In this document: in pieces, positions 1 through 10,752 of the stretch | Position numbering within the stretch: position 1 is the stretch's first letter | Layout: the number at the start of each line of letters is the position of its first letter | NCBI GenBank assembly: GCA_039545355.1 | Contig: BCJJ01000021.1 | Location: 496,001-560,000 of the forward strand | DNA from: Trichosporon coremiiforme | Taxonomy: Eukaryota > Basidiomycota > Tremellomycetes > Trichosporonales > Trichosporonaceae | Direction of reading: 5' to 3' | Length of the DNA: 64,000 nucleotides | The notes under the pieces: generated by a model | What the model was told of the DNA's origin: nothing | What the model saw: only the letters and a program-made list of their open reading frames with translations | Databases searched by the model: none | Made by a program: the position numbers and the translations under genes

Positions 1-1323
1 GCGAGTTGACCTCGGGGCGGTTCTTGATCGACTTGGCGCGCAGGGCGTAATCGAGCGTCGAGATAGTCTCCTCCATGTTAGATCGCGTTGGCGAAACGGT
101 CGCGATGATGCATGTCTTTGTCCGTCCGCCGAGCGAGTCTTGCAGCAGTCGCGTAAGCTTCGACTCTCGGTACGGCACGTGGTGGCTCTTGTCGACGAGG
201 GCTGAGATGACGCGGCCGAGTGTCAGGAGCGACTGGTTGATCATTCCGGCTTCGCGGGCACGCTTGTTCTCGGCGCCGGAGCGGCCGATGGCCTCTGATC
301 CGGCCAAGTCGACGAGGTTAAACTTGCCGATGCGGAGGAGGTCTTCGCCCTTGTCGGCCGAAGTCTCCTTGACGGCGACGGTGAGGGTGAAGATGGAGTG
401 GGATCGCGACGACACCGAGTTCATCTTGGTCTCGGCTGTCTGTCTTCGCTGCGTGCCCTTGTTCAGCAGCGCCAGGCCGCCCTTGACGTCGGGCACGCCG
501 GCCTCCTCAAGGCCCTGGATGATGACGCCCTTCTTGGCAGCGTCATCAAAGATCTTGATCTGGGACCCGCCCGTGTAGTCCTTGTACTCCGGCGCAAGAA
601 GATCGCGGAGCTCCTCGTTGTACAGCTCAACGTAGGATGCGCGGACCGAGTACTCCGAGTTCTCCTGCGCGTCGAGGAGTGCGAACAGCCGGTGCAGCAC
701 TCGCGGAATGATGCCTGCCTCGGTAGATGGCTCCATCAAGGGTGTCGGTTCAACGTCTCCAGCCATCGTGTACCTGAATGTCAGCTCCTCAGGCGTTCTC
801 TGACTTACGTCTTTCCCGTACCCGTCTGTCCATAGGCGAAGATGGTGCAGTTGTAGCCGGCGAGCACCTCGTCGAGCATGTTCTCCGCGACCTCGTTGAA
901 GACCATCGTCTGGTCAGCCTCGGGGCCAAACACCTTGTCGAACGGGTACGTCTTGGTGTTTCCGCTGCCGTTGTTGTAGCTGCTAGCTGTCGTAAAGGTC
1001 GATGCGGCAGCGGCAGCCGCGACTGGTGTCGTCTCGACGGTGATGTTCTTGCTGAGTGGTCCGCCCGTGCTGGTGATGACGGGGGTTGCCTCATCAATCT
1101 CCTTTTGTGACCGCCCGCGACACCTGACGACGACGTGGATGTTTGTCTCGCTCGCCTCGGAGCTGAGCTTTACAGAGTTGGGTCCGCCGTTCAGTCCCGT
1201 CGTCGTTGCTCTCCTAGGCGTGCCCGGTGGCGGCATGGATGACTGCGTTCGTGCGATGCGGGATCCTGCGGCTAAGGACGCTGGTCGGCTGGCTGTGCGC
1301 CCTGTAGTTGGTCGGCGCAACAT
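1..1323 (-). CDS. Kinesin-5 (BimC/Eg5-type) motor, N-terminal part, cut by the window edge
   Basis: Plus-end-directed mitotic kinesin that slides antiparallel spindle microtubules. About 429 residues are visible. Exon 1 is 809-1323 and exon 2 runs from 773 past base 1. The 35-nt intron 774-808 (GTAAGT, branch GCTGAC) falls just after the P-loop GQTGTGKT at residues 165-172. Exon 2 continues with [13 protein letters not shown], the switch I motif NSVSSRSHS, the switch II motif LVDLAGSE, the tail of the head [13 protein letters not shown], and the neck-linker start KNRPEVN, which is typical of kinesin-5. The N-terminal 60 residues are basic and Ser/Pro-rich. [12 protein letters not shown] opens the motor fold. 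The stalk and BimC box lie outside the window. The gene is divergent from AFG1, with 282 bp between the two ATGs. Family assignment is strong; whether it is the Cin8- or Kip1-type paralogue cannot be told. Confidence 0.93.
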
Positions 1324-1605
1324 GGTAGATAGTTCTCCCTAGGTGGATGGGATTGTTTGTGTCTGGGAAAGAAGTCAATCGCGGTCGGTTTGTTGTTGAC
1401 AACAATCAACGCCACGACGGGGGCAGATCGACCACGTGAAAACCACGCATCGATGACGGGCTTAGAGCCATGTGGCAGACAACCCGGGGTCAACAGCGAC
1501 TCTCGCTAGAGTCTCGGTAATACCAATCCCGACTCCGAGTGACGTTCGTTTCCTCGCTCTCACATCTCGACGTCTCGCCGTCTCCACACAGCGACCAGCG
1601 ACACA
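1324..1605. promoter_or_regulatory. Bidirectional promoter between kinesin-5 and AFG1
   Basis: This 282-bp stretch between two divergent ATGs holds an E-box CACGTG at 1433-1438 and a CRE-like TGACGT near 1540. Shared-promoter function is inferred from geometry only. Confidence 0.5.
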
Positions 1606-3369
1606 ATGTACCACCGCCGCCTGACTGCAGGCGTCAACGCGGCGCGAGCCGTGCGATCCGCCCGGGTGGCTACCCCCGCTGTGCGCCCGACACCGCGAGC
1701 TGTTGCGGCTCCGACGCAGCGCCCGACTCAGACACGTTTGCTGCAGACCTCGGCGCCGCTACGGGACCTGCAGGCGCAAGCGCAGGACGTCGTCACCGAT
1801 GATTCTAAGAGTGGCATGGGCTCGCACGCTGCCGCCGAGAAGAAGATGCAGGACGCCGAAGCCGCGGCGTCGTTCTCTGGTGCGTAAGCCGTAACGAGGC
1901 AGACACTGGTGGGCACCGCCGCTGCCGCTGTCTCTTGGAGCTGAGAATTTCGTATTCTGAAGCTGACGCCAGACCCGATGACGCGGTACGAGTACCTTGT
2001 GCGGACGGGAGTGCTGCGCGCCGACCCGTACCAGAACGAGATCATCCAGAAGCTGCAGGACTTCCACGAGGAGCTGCGGCACTACGATCCCGGACCGATC
2101 CCAGAGGGGGAAGAGAAGGTGGAGCCGAGCTTTGTGAGTTGTCTCTTTCTGTCTTTCCTGACTGACGACCAGTTCGGAAAGTTCTTCACGCGCAAGACGG
2201 CGGACCACGAGCCGATCATTCCACTCGAGCAGGTCCCGAAGGGCTTGTACCTGTACGGCTCTGTCGGTACGGGCAAAACGATGCTGATGGATCTGTTCCA
2301 CTCGACGCTGCCGCAGCAGTTCCGCAAAGGCGGCAAGTACGGGAGCACGCGCGTGCATTTCCACGCGTTCATGATCGAGGTCATGAAGCGCATGCACGCC
2401 GTCACGGAGCGGTACGCGGCCGAGGGAGACGGGAAGCGCGACGCGATGCCCGAGGTCGCACGCAGTATTGCCGCCGACGGACGTGTGCTCTGCTTCGACG
2501 AGTTCCAGGTCACCGACATTGTGACGGCCATGATGCTCCGTGTGCTCTTTGAGCGCCTCACGGATTTCGGCGTGGTCTCGTTCATCACGTCCAAGTGAGT
2601 GACAGTGGGGCAACTGGAGAAGGACGTGACCTTAGCTGACATCAGCCGCCACCCCGACGAGCTGTACCAAAACGGCCTGCAGCGCGAGCTGTTCATTCCG
2701 GCCATCGACCTGATCAAGGAGCGCTTCAACGTCGTCGACCTCGACAGCGGAACCGACTACAGGAAGATCCCCCGAACCCTGACAAAGGTGTACTACCACC
2801 CGCTTGGTCCCGAGACGACGTCAGAGATGGACAAGCTGTTCAACGGACTTGCGTCCGCCGACGTGGACCCGGAGATCAGGCTCGGCCGCAAGCTCTCTCT
2901 GTGGGGTCGTGAGGTCGCCGTGCCCGAGAGTTCGGGGCACGTGGCCCGGTTCACGTTCGACGACCTGTGTAATCGTCCTTTGTCGGCATCAGACTATCTC
3001 GAGATCACGAAGAACTTCCACACAATCTTTGTCGAGGACATTCCGAAACTGACGCTGTCTGAGCGCGACCAGGCGCGCCGCTTCATCACCTTTGTCGACG
3101 CAGCGTACGAGATGAAGGTCAAGCTCTTCGCCTCCTCCGACGGGCCGCTGTACACCATCTTCAGCGCTGATGACCCGGAAACGCAGCATGCCGTGACCCA
3201 GAAACTGCAGGAGATGGGCGCACCCACAGACGCTAACATCAACCACGAACTGTTCTCCAGCGACGAGGAACTGTTCGCGTTCGCGCGTTGTGTCTCCCGT
3301 CTGACGCAGATGGCGACCAAGGAGTGGGCCGACGAGTGTTCCGCCGCGCACCCGGATGAGTTCAAGTAG
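1606..3369 (+). CDS. AFG1: AFG1/LACE1-family mitochondrial AAA-like ATPase
   Basis: Mitochondrial inner-membrane ATPase implicated in turnover of respiratory-chain subunits. There are four exons, 1606-1879, 1973-2133, 2173-2594 and 2646-3369, giving 526 aa. The introns are 93, 39 and 51 nt, each ending in a GCTGAC- or CTGAC-type branch site and CAG. The N-terminus is rich in Arg and Ala with almost no acidic residues, as in a mitochondrial presequence. Walker A is GSVGTGKT after KGLYLY. Walker B is VLCFDEFQ. The NRHP motif that crosses the third intron and the following DELYQNGLQRELF are characteristic of AFG1. The 39-nt second intron is a multiple of three and contains no stop, so its retention would add 13 residues without breaking the frame. 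It sits head to head with kinesin-5. Confidence 0.95.
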
Positions 3370-3983
3370 ACGCTGCTGCGGCCGAATTTTTTGTTTCGGC
3401 CGACGACGCAGCCGTCTCTGGCTACCCCCGCTTTCAGTCGCCAGCTCGCTCGCAGCCCTCACTCTCCAGTGCTGGATCAGGAGCATCGGCCACGACGAAC
3501 GTCCAGGTCTGGGGCATTGCTCAGGCGGCGTAGGCTCGGCAAGGACAGTGGCGGAGGGAGCGCCGGAGAAGAACAATGGACATCTTGAGTCATCCCAACG
3601 TCGCCAGCCCTGGTGGGCTGGCCCGTGGCTGACGTTGTACACACTAGACAAGCTAGATAGAAGCAACATGCATGGTTTGGATTACGATTGCAGGACGTGC
3701 GCGGCCGGGATGGCCGAGTCAGCCGGGAGTGTTTATAAAATGTGACTAGTTGGTGTAAAGGCTACGAGGTGTAATGCTTGGCAGTGTGGGAGTGGGGAGT
3801 GGGGAGGAGTATGGGGAGAGTTGACAGGCGTCAACGGCCGGCCCGGCAGAGATGAAGCATACCTCACATCTCTCGAACAGTCTTCCGAGGACTACTCGGG
3901 GCTGTTTCTCGTGTCGGCGGCCCTGGGCCTGACCTGACGGAGTCGTCGCTGGCAGTGGAAGGGTAAGGCGGAGAGCGTATGCG
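3370..3983. other. Convergent intergenic region, AFG1 and carrier 3' ends
   Basis: These 614 bp lie between two converging stop codons. I see no credible reading frame. It presumably holds both 3' UTRs and polyadenylation signals, none of which is distinctive. Confidence 0.5.
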
Positions 3984-6347
3984 TTAGACGAGACTATCCT
4001 CCGCCATCCACCTTTCACAAGGTCTTGTGTCGATCCATCCGGATGACCAGTCGACGAGCGTCCACAGCAGTCCGTGCGTGAGCATGCTGCGGATCATGGA
4101 GACGCCGAGACCGCGGTACAGGCGCGCGACGCCCGTCAGGAGCGGTTTCGGGTGTGCGGGGTCTGTACCCCGGACCAACCTCAGGAATTGGGTCAGTGGC
4201 GTGCGCGCGGGCAGACTCGAGAGTGCGCGTTGTTGCGCTTTCGTCTTGATCGCCTGTGGTGTTAGCTTGGGTTCGTCAAATGGCTGCCAGCTGATCGGCT
4301 TCGGACTCTGAGCACACTTACATCCACGGGGTAGATCAGCGCCCAGCTCGTGACTCCGGCCAGACTTCCACAGAGGAATGGCACGAGCTGGACGGGCAGC
4401 CATCCCCTCGCCCATTCCGGCAACTCCCCTTGCTCCCCAGACACACCGGACATACGCCCTCCGCCCCTCCGTCCAAGCCAATGTCGCATCACGTCGTACT
4501 CTGCAAAGTACAGCGCCGTGCCCATCGTGTCGCGCACGAAATGCAGCCGGAAGCCCGTCCACAGCCCCAACGGACCGGACTTGTCCACGATCAGCTTGAC
4601 CGCTTGCAGCGTGGATGGCGGGACGAAGGGTGGCGGTTTCTTGGCTGCGGGTGCTGCGCGGGAGGCTTTGGCAGCGGCGGCCGCAGCGCGGGACGACTCG
4701 GCGGCGGATGTGGCTGCTGGTTGCGGTGCCGCGCTGGCTCCGTCGGGAGCAGCCTGTGCCCGGAGTTTGGAAGCGGAAGAGGAGGAAGACAACGAGGAAC
4801 CCTCGGCCGGGCCGTAGAGCTCGGGGTGGCTGTCGCGGTAGATCTGGTACTCGAGTTGTCTCCGGACCTGGTCGTCAGCTAACCAGCACACTCCAGCTTA
4901 CCATCCCTCTCTCCACATCTCGCCGAGCACGATTTCCTTTCCAAACCCACCTTGACAAGCTCAAACGGCGCAGACCCAACACAAACCACCGCACCACTCG
5001 CCGCACCTGCCAACAACGACGTGAGGGCCACATCGAGCGTCGAGTCGCGGTTCAGAATGCCGAGCCGGAGATTGATCCAAGGTGTCTTGCCGCTCGCGTC
5101 CGTCGTGTTCTCGATGGTGCCGGGGGTCGAGTTCAGAATGCGCTTCGTCGCGCTGTAGATGCTGAACGAGATGGTGCGCACGATGCTGATCGTGATGAGC
5201 GGGAGGGGGAAGCCGCGCCAGAGTCTGGGGGGTTAGCGGAGTCGCGGAGCGCGAAGCACGAAGCGGTGGAGCGTAGAATGGTTGGCGATGCGGGACGCAG
5301 TCTTGAACGGCCGTGGCTTGCAGAACGCACGAGACTAGGCGTCCCATCGCATGGGTTACGGAGCCGAGAGGAGACTGCGCAGGATGATCAATCGGGCCGA
5401 TCACACTGGCGCATCCTCGCCCTCACTTCCCCAGCTCTCTCTGCCGAACGCCCAGAACCACAGCGCAGATCAAGCATGCCGCAGAGCACCTTCCCGGCAA
5501 GCAACCAAGTCGCGCCCCTCCACTCGACAGAGAAGCACTCACCCACCAACACCCTCCTCCTTGATGACCTCGCGCGCGAGTCTCGGAATGGTCAGGTTCT
5601 CGCGCGAACTCTGGAGCCGGGACTTGAGCGAGTCGAGCTGAAGGCGAGCGTTAGCAAGCGGTTCATGCGAGCGGAGCGAGCCATTCTCTCCGTGCTCTCC
5701 GTTCTTTCGTAGAGCCGCGATTGGCGGACGGGAATGCACTGGCGCGGGCAGGAGGACTTACGGGGAAACCGGCGAATGTGGACACGATCGAAGCGGTTGT
5801 CGCCGACACGACGGTCTTGTGGTCTGGCCGTTAGCTGGCTCTCATACTCGGCAGCTTGTAACCATCTTGCTGAGGATCGGGTGTATGATAGAATCTCAGA
5901 AAGGAGCGCAGCTTATCGCGCCTCCATCCCCATGTCTTCTCCGTCGCTCTCCTTCCTCACAACGACTGCTCCGATCACAGCGCCATCTCAATACGACCAA
6001 CAGCGCGCGAACTCTCCGTCTCTCTGTTGAGCTCGGAGCTGGTGACGACGCTGATCACAGTGATGTCGGTGTTGGTATCGAGCTAGGAAGCTTGGAGATG
6101 TCGAGCCAATAACCATCGTGCAATTCCACACGTTCGCCGCGCCTCTTCCGACTCGGACTCCGCTCCCCCTCTCTGCTCCCTCCTCTCGCTCCACTCGGGC
6201 TCACGCCCTCGGGATTTGGGACATACCTATGAGCCACTGGTCCATATCCCTTGCGCGCCGAGCCCACGGCCCATTCAACGGCGGCGGGGGTGCCGCCTCG
6301 CTCCTTGTCGTCAGCTTCATCTCTGAGAGAACGTACGGTCCCGCCAT
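3984..6347 (-). CDS. Mitochondrial carrier family (SLC25) protein with Ala-rich loop insert
   Basis: Inner-membrane solute carrier; substrate unknown. My seven-exon model is 6337-6347, 6227-6303, 5762-5823, 5543-5637, 4951-5224, 4322-4867 and 3984-4253, giving 444 aa with every phase consistent. The introns are 33, 403, 124, 318, 83 and 68 nt. Three carrier signatures are clear: PLDSLK near residue 50, PFELVK near 168 and PVDAIK near 353. Five of the six introns are phase-checked against conserved sequence. The first two exons are less certain: they rest on a 33-nt GTACGT...GCTGAC...AAG intron and on phase agreement. An unusual low-complexity insert of about 60 residues, rich in Ser then Ala and Pro, lies in the matrix loop after the second signature (about residues 195-255). 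The long antisense frames on the other strand are shadows. Confidence 0.88.
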
Positions 6348-6812
6348 GTCTCTAGGCGTAGTCGGCGGGGCAGCTGTCCTCTTTCCTTAGCTTGTATCGA
6401 GTGTCGAGAGGGACAAATGCGGCGGCGCCGGGTGCAAGAATATTAGAGAGGAAGGAGAGTACTGGTAGACTTCTGTGAGACTGTGGAGATGCTTGTATGG
6501 CTGGTATGGGTGTAGGGATAGCCGACGACCGGCGTGCCACTGGCAGACCGGTCGGACGGATATGTCCTTACTTTGGTTCCGCGCACCACCTGCAGTGTAC
6601 GGACTCAGGAACGAGATATTGCATCACTGCCAGTACAGGCCCCGATCAGCTGACATCACGGAACGTGGTTGGAGCATGAAGCGCCCTCCATTCACGACCC
6701 ACGCCGAGATCAAAGGGAATAACATGTCCGGCGCTCGCTCAACGGCCGGAGAATAGATATGGTATAATGTAACTACGGACTGCGGACAGAGTCTCGGCGA
6801 GTAAGGCGCCGC
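6348..6812. other. Intergenic region upstream of the carrier gene
   Basis: 465 bp between the carrier ATG and the stop codon of the upstream same-strand gene. It should contain the carrier promoter. I see no recognisable motif or gene. Confidence 0.45.
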
Positions 6813-9800
6813 TCACTTCTGGATCGTCGCCGTGTTCGCCTTCTCCTTCGCGACCGTCTCGCGGGCCGCGATCCGGTCGAGCGCAACCTGGCGGATACGG
6901 TCGCGGTGCTCGCGCCATCCGCCGAACATCTCGTCAAACTCGGTCTGCACCTCGGCGATCGCGACCTTGGCCTTCTGCTGGATCTCCTTGAGCTTCTTGC
7001 CTGGCTCCGAGGTCTCAATCTTGTTCTTCCAGCTCTCGACGTCGCGCTTCAGGCCCTTGTACCCCGCCCACTCGCGGTTGCTCGTGTCGCTCTGGGCCGT
7101 GAGGCGCTTGCCGAGCGCCTCGACGTCGTGCTCGAGCTTCTCTAGCTCGCGCTTCGCGTCCTCGATCGCACCCTTGGCGGGATCCGCGATTCGGTCCTGG
7201 TACGACGCAACGCCGTGGCGCACAGTCTGAAGAACCTTGGACACCTTGGCGTCGCTCATGCGCACGGACTCGGCGACCTGCTCACGCGTCAGAGACTTCG
7301 AGTTCGAGTACAAGCGGTCGAGGCCGTTGAACATGCGAGTGATCTCGCGGTCGAGGCTCTGCACGCCGATCGCCTGCCGCTCGGGGATGTCGTGGTCAAT
7401 GAACTTCTGGTACGCCTTGACGAGCTCGCTCTGCACCTTGCCGTAGACGCTGCGGCCAGTGTTGTCAATCTTCTTCTTGAGCGCGGAGAGCTGGTCGGCG
7501 ACCTTGCCGTGGTCAGTCTCGACGCGCTCCTCCTTGGCGATGACCTTCTGAGCGCCGGGCTCGTCGGCGACGACAACGGTGTCAGTGGCCATGCCGGGGT
7601 GCTCGGACTTGGACTGGACCGAAGCGGCAGAGTCGTCAATCTTCTGAGACGCGGAAGCGGTATCCTTCTTGACCTGCTGGGCCGCCGACTTGGCATCCTG
7701 CTTGGCCCTCGCGGTGCCCGCAGCAGCGGCCTCACCGGCGGAGGCAGCGGAGGCCGAAGCCTTCTCACCAGCGGAAGCCACGGACGCCTTGGCCTTGTCG
7801 GTACCGGCAGCGGCGGCGTTGCGAACCGAAGCGGCGGAAGCGCCGGCCTTCTCGCCCGCAGAGGCGACAGACGCCTTTGCCCTGTCGGTGCCCGAGGCCG
7901 CGACGCTGCCGACGGAGGAGGCAGAAGCCTTAGCCTTCTCAGCACCAACGGCGGCGGCGACACCGGCAGCCTCGGCGACGCGCTCAGCACCCTTCTTGAC
8001 CTTCTCGGCAGTGTCCTTGACATTCTTGTGCGCGGACGAGGCGGACGCCTTGGCCTGCTCAGTGGCAGAGGCGGCGTTCTTCTTGACGTTCTTGGTGGCG
8101 TGCTCAACGTCACGCTCGACCGAGGCGGAAGACACCTTGGCGCGGATGGAAGCAGAGGAAGCAGAGGCCTTGGCCTTGAGCGAGGCGGACGAGGCAGACG
8201 CCTCGGCGCGGACGGAAGCCGACAAAGCCTCCTTCTTGACGTGGGCAGTGGCCGTCTCGGCCGCCTCGCTAACCGAGGAAGCGGAAGCCTTCAGCTTGCG
8301 GGACGCAGTAGAGGCAGTCTTCTCGGCCCCCTTGGAGATGGAAGAGACGGAAGCCTTGACGTGCTCGCCAGCAGAAGAGGCATCCTTCTTGACCTTGTCG
8401 GTGACGCGGCGAGCCTCGGCCTCGGCAGAGATGGCAGAGGCCTTGACGTGCTCAGCGGCCAAAGCGGCGTCCTTCTTGGCCTTGTCCGTGGCGCGACGAA
8501 CGACAGTCTCGGCAGATGAAGCGGAAGCCTTGAGGCTCTTCGAAATGGACGGAGCGTCCTTCTTGGCCCGGTCGGTAGCCTTGCGGACCTCGCTCTCCAC
8601 GGAAGAGGCGGTAGCCTTTGCGTGCTTGGAGGCGTCAGAGGCGTAGCTCTCGGCGACGCTGGCAGCGGCCATCGCGTCCTCCTTCGCCTTGCGGACTTCC
8701 TGGCTGACCTTGCTGGCAGCGCTCTCGGCACTCTTCTTGGCAACGCTGGCGGCGCTCTCGACACTCTTCTTTGCCTCCTTGGCGGCCCTGGAGGCCTCGG
8801 CCTGCTGCTTCTTAGCCTCTTGCATGGCCTGGTAATTGAGCTTCTTCTCGTGGACCTTGTCGCCGAGCGTGGAGCCACGGGACTCGGCAATGTTGCCGAC
8901 GCCAGGGAGCTTGTCAGAGATCAGCTGCCAGAAGTCCTTGTGCGCCTGCTTCGCGTGGGGAGCGACGGCGGCGACGACGGGAGCGATGTAAGGGTTGTAG
9001 ACCTTCTCGTCAAAGAGCTTGCAGTAGGGCTTAACGGAAGCCTCAAACTTCTTGACGTGGGGCCCGACGTGCTCGGCGAGGTGGTCATCGTAGAAGAGCT
9101 TGGCGTGCGCCTTGACGAGGCGCCAGGTATTGGCGACAAACTCGAAGAAGGCGCGGACAGCCTGGCAAGTCTTGGGGAGCACAGTCGTGTGGAAGTGGTG
9201 CTTGCCCTGGCGGTACGCGTACTCGGCGCGGGGCTTGGAGAAAGCGTAAGCCTTGTTAGAGTACTGCTTTCCAACACCGTAGGCGTGACAAGCATGCTTC
9301 CTGGCCTGCTTCGTGAACGGGTGCTGCGAGGCAGTGTAGTAGTGGCCCTTCAGGTTCTTGAAGCCGGCGCAGGCGTGGTGCTTCCCAGCCTTAACGTGGT
9401 GCGCGAGGTGGGTGTTGTACTGGTTCTTGGCGTGGAGCGTGAGAGGCGCGGTCGCCTCGATGAACTTGGCCCTGACGTAGGGGACGTGCGGGGCAATATA
9501 CTGGCGATACAGCTTGTTCGCTCCGCGCGAGACGCGGTCGACGACCGGCTTGACGGGACCGTTCCAGACACGGGTCGCAGCATCCTTGGTCTTGATGTAG
9601 TGGGGCTCGACGTGCTGCTTGTAGGCGGGGTGCGAGTGGACCTTGGAGCGGACGTCCTCGATCGCGGGGTAAACGTACGGCTCGAGGACGTGGGTGTAGT
9701 ATTGGTTGGCCGGGTAACAAAGGGTCTGGTGAAGCGAGCTGTGGTCGTTCTTCTTGCCCAGGCCTAAGGACCTTAGCGCGTACTTGCTGAAACTGTTAGG

Positions 9801-10225
9801 CTCAGTAGCCGGCGGGGGGCAGAGGACGGTCGAGAAGAGCGACGCTAGCAGAACGAGGGGGAGGAGCGTGACCAGGGTCACGATGGGGTTCCGCCGCTTG
9901 GTCGACTTGCGAGTCTTGGTTTTCTGCTGCGGTATCTGCGGAGAAGATTAGCGTCTCCCTTGGTGGTCATAAGCGTGGTACTCACCGTGACCTCGAGGAC
10001 CTTGCTGTCGTGGCCGTGCACGCCCTGCTTCGACTGAACTTTGACACCCTTGGCTGTTATCTGCGTGGGGCCGTCCTGAAGGTCAGCGGAGTGCTTTCTC
10101 GGGGGGTGTATGCCCACATAGAACTTTGTGGAGGAGGACGCAGTCGGGTGACTGACGTTACGCTTGCCGGCGGACTTGGAGCCTGGCTGCCGAGCGGGCT
10201 CGCTGGCCCTCGGCTTGGGCGGCAT
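6813..10225 (-). CDS. Large single-pass membrane protein with LEA-like Ala/Ser/Lys repeats
   Basis: I do not recognise a named family. Three exons, 10118-10225, 9986-10075 and 6813-9935, give 1106 aa; introns are 42 and 50 nt. The 42-nt intron is in frame and free of stops, so it is inferred from its GTGGGC donor and GCTGACCTTCAG end. The N-terminus (about 80 residues) is basic and ends in RKSTKRR, followed by one hydrophobic helix at about 84-104. This predicts a type II signal anchor. The next 320 residues are rich in His, Tyr and Lys, with repeated stretches such as PYVYPAIEDV. Then comes a long region (about 430-830) of degenerate 11- and 18-20-residue Ala/Ser/Lys repeats (for example DKAKASVASAGEKA), like LEA or apolipoprotein-type amphipathic helices. 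The C-terminal 200 residues are charged and helical. No Cys pattern or catalytic motif is seen. Confidence 0.85.
7620..8860 (-). repeat. Coding repeat array, Ala/Ser/Lys-rich amphipathic units
   Basis: Within the 1106-aa protein the DNA is a degenerate tandem array encoding variations of KASASSA and DKAKKDA/DRAKASVASAGEKA. The bias also produces long open antisense frames on the plus strand over 7215-9767, which are artefacts of the repeat composition. Confidence 0.8.
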
Positions 10226-10752
10226 TTTGAATGAACGGGGGTGTGGGTGAAGAAATCGAAAAGGTAAGGAGCGTGTGAGATGGGATGAATGTGCCGGCTG
10301 GGCGTGGATGAGGAAGAAGGGAGACGGAAGAAGGAAGGGTGCGATGAGTCGTAGGAGTAGGAGTAGTGGGATTGTCGTCGATGCGCGTTGTGACTTCTGC
10401 CTGGCTGCGGGGTACGGCAATGACGAGCGTGCGAGCATGCGACGGACTCTTGCGATGACGCGGAGGCAAATCCTGTCCAGCTGAAACTCTGGCTTGGTAT
10501 GACGTGAAGGGAACCGAACTCGTGGCGTCGCACATCATCCGTGCCTAAATGTAGGCGTGCGGGTGACTAGCACTGCAGCCGCATGCCTGCACGTCTGCAC
10601 GCCTGCATGCCTGCATGCCTACCTCCCAGTGCGGGGCCTCGTAGGTGACGACGATCGCCTTCCTCCACCGCGTCGCCTCCCGTGCTGAGCCATAACTGAC
10701 CATACATTTGTTGTTGCTGTGATAACGACCTAACTGACCCGAACGAAACCCC
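10226..10752. promoter_or_regulatory. Divergent intergenic region between the repeat protein and RIC1
   Basis: 527 bp between divergent ATGs. It contains a run of near-repeats of tgcctgca/tgcacgcc around 10571-10622. No gene is seen. Confidence 0.4.

Noticed and set aside
4615..5712. 365-codon plus-strand frame, very Arg-rich
   Set aside because: Antisense to the mitochondrial carrier exons and introns, with no domain and a composition typical of reading GC-rich coding DNA in the wrong frame.
5824..5880. A 24-nt intron (GTATGAG...GCTAACGGCCAG) at the carrier 5' end
   Set aside because: Too short to splice and it leaves the wrong phase; a 403-nt intron to the exon at 6227-6303 fits the frame.
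7215..9767. Long plus-strand frames (434, 325 and 381 codons) opposite the repeat protein
   Set aside because: They are shadows created by the Ala/Ser/Lys codon bias of the minus-strand array; the minus strand has the start, splice sites and signal anchor.
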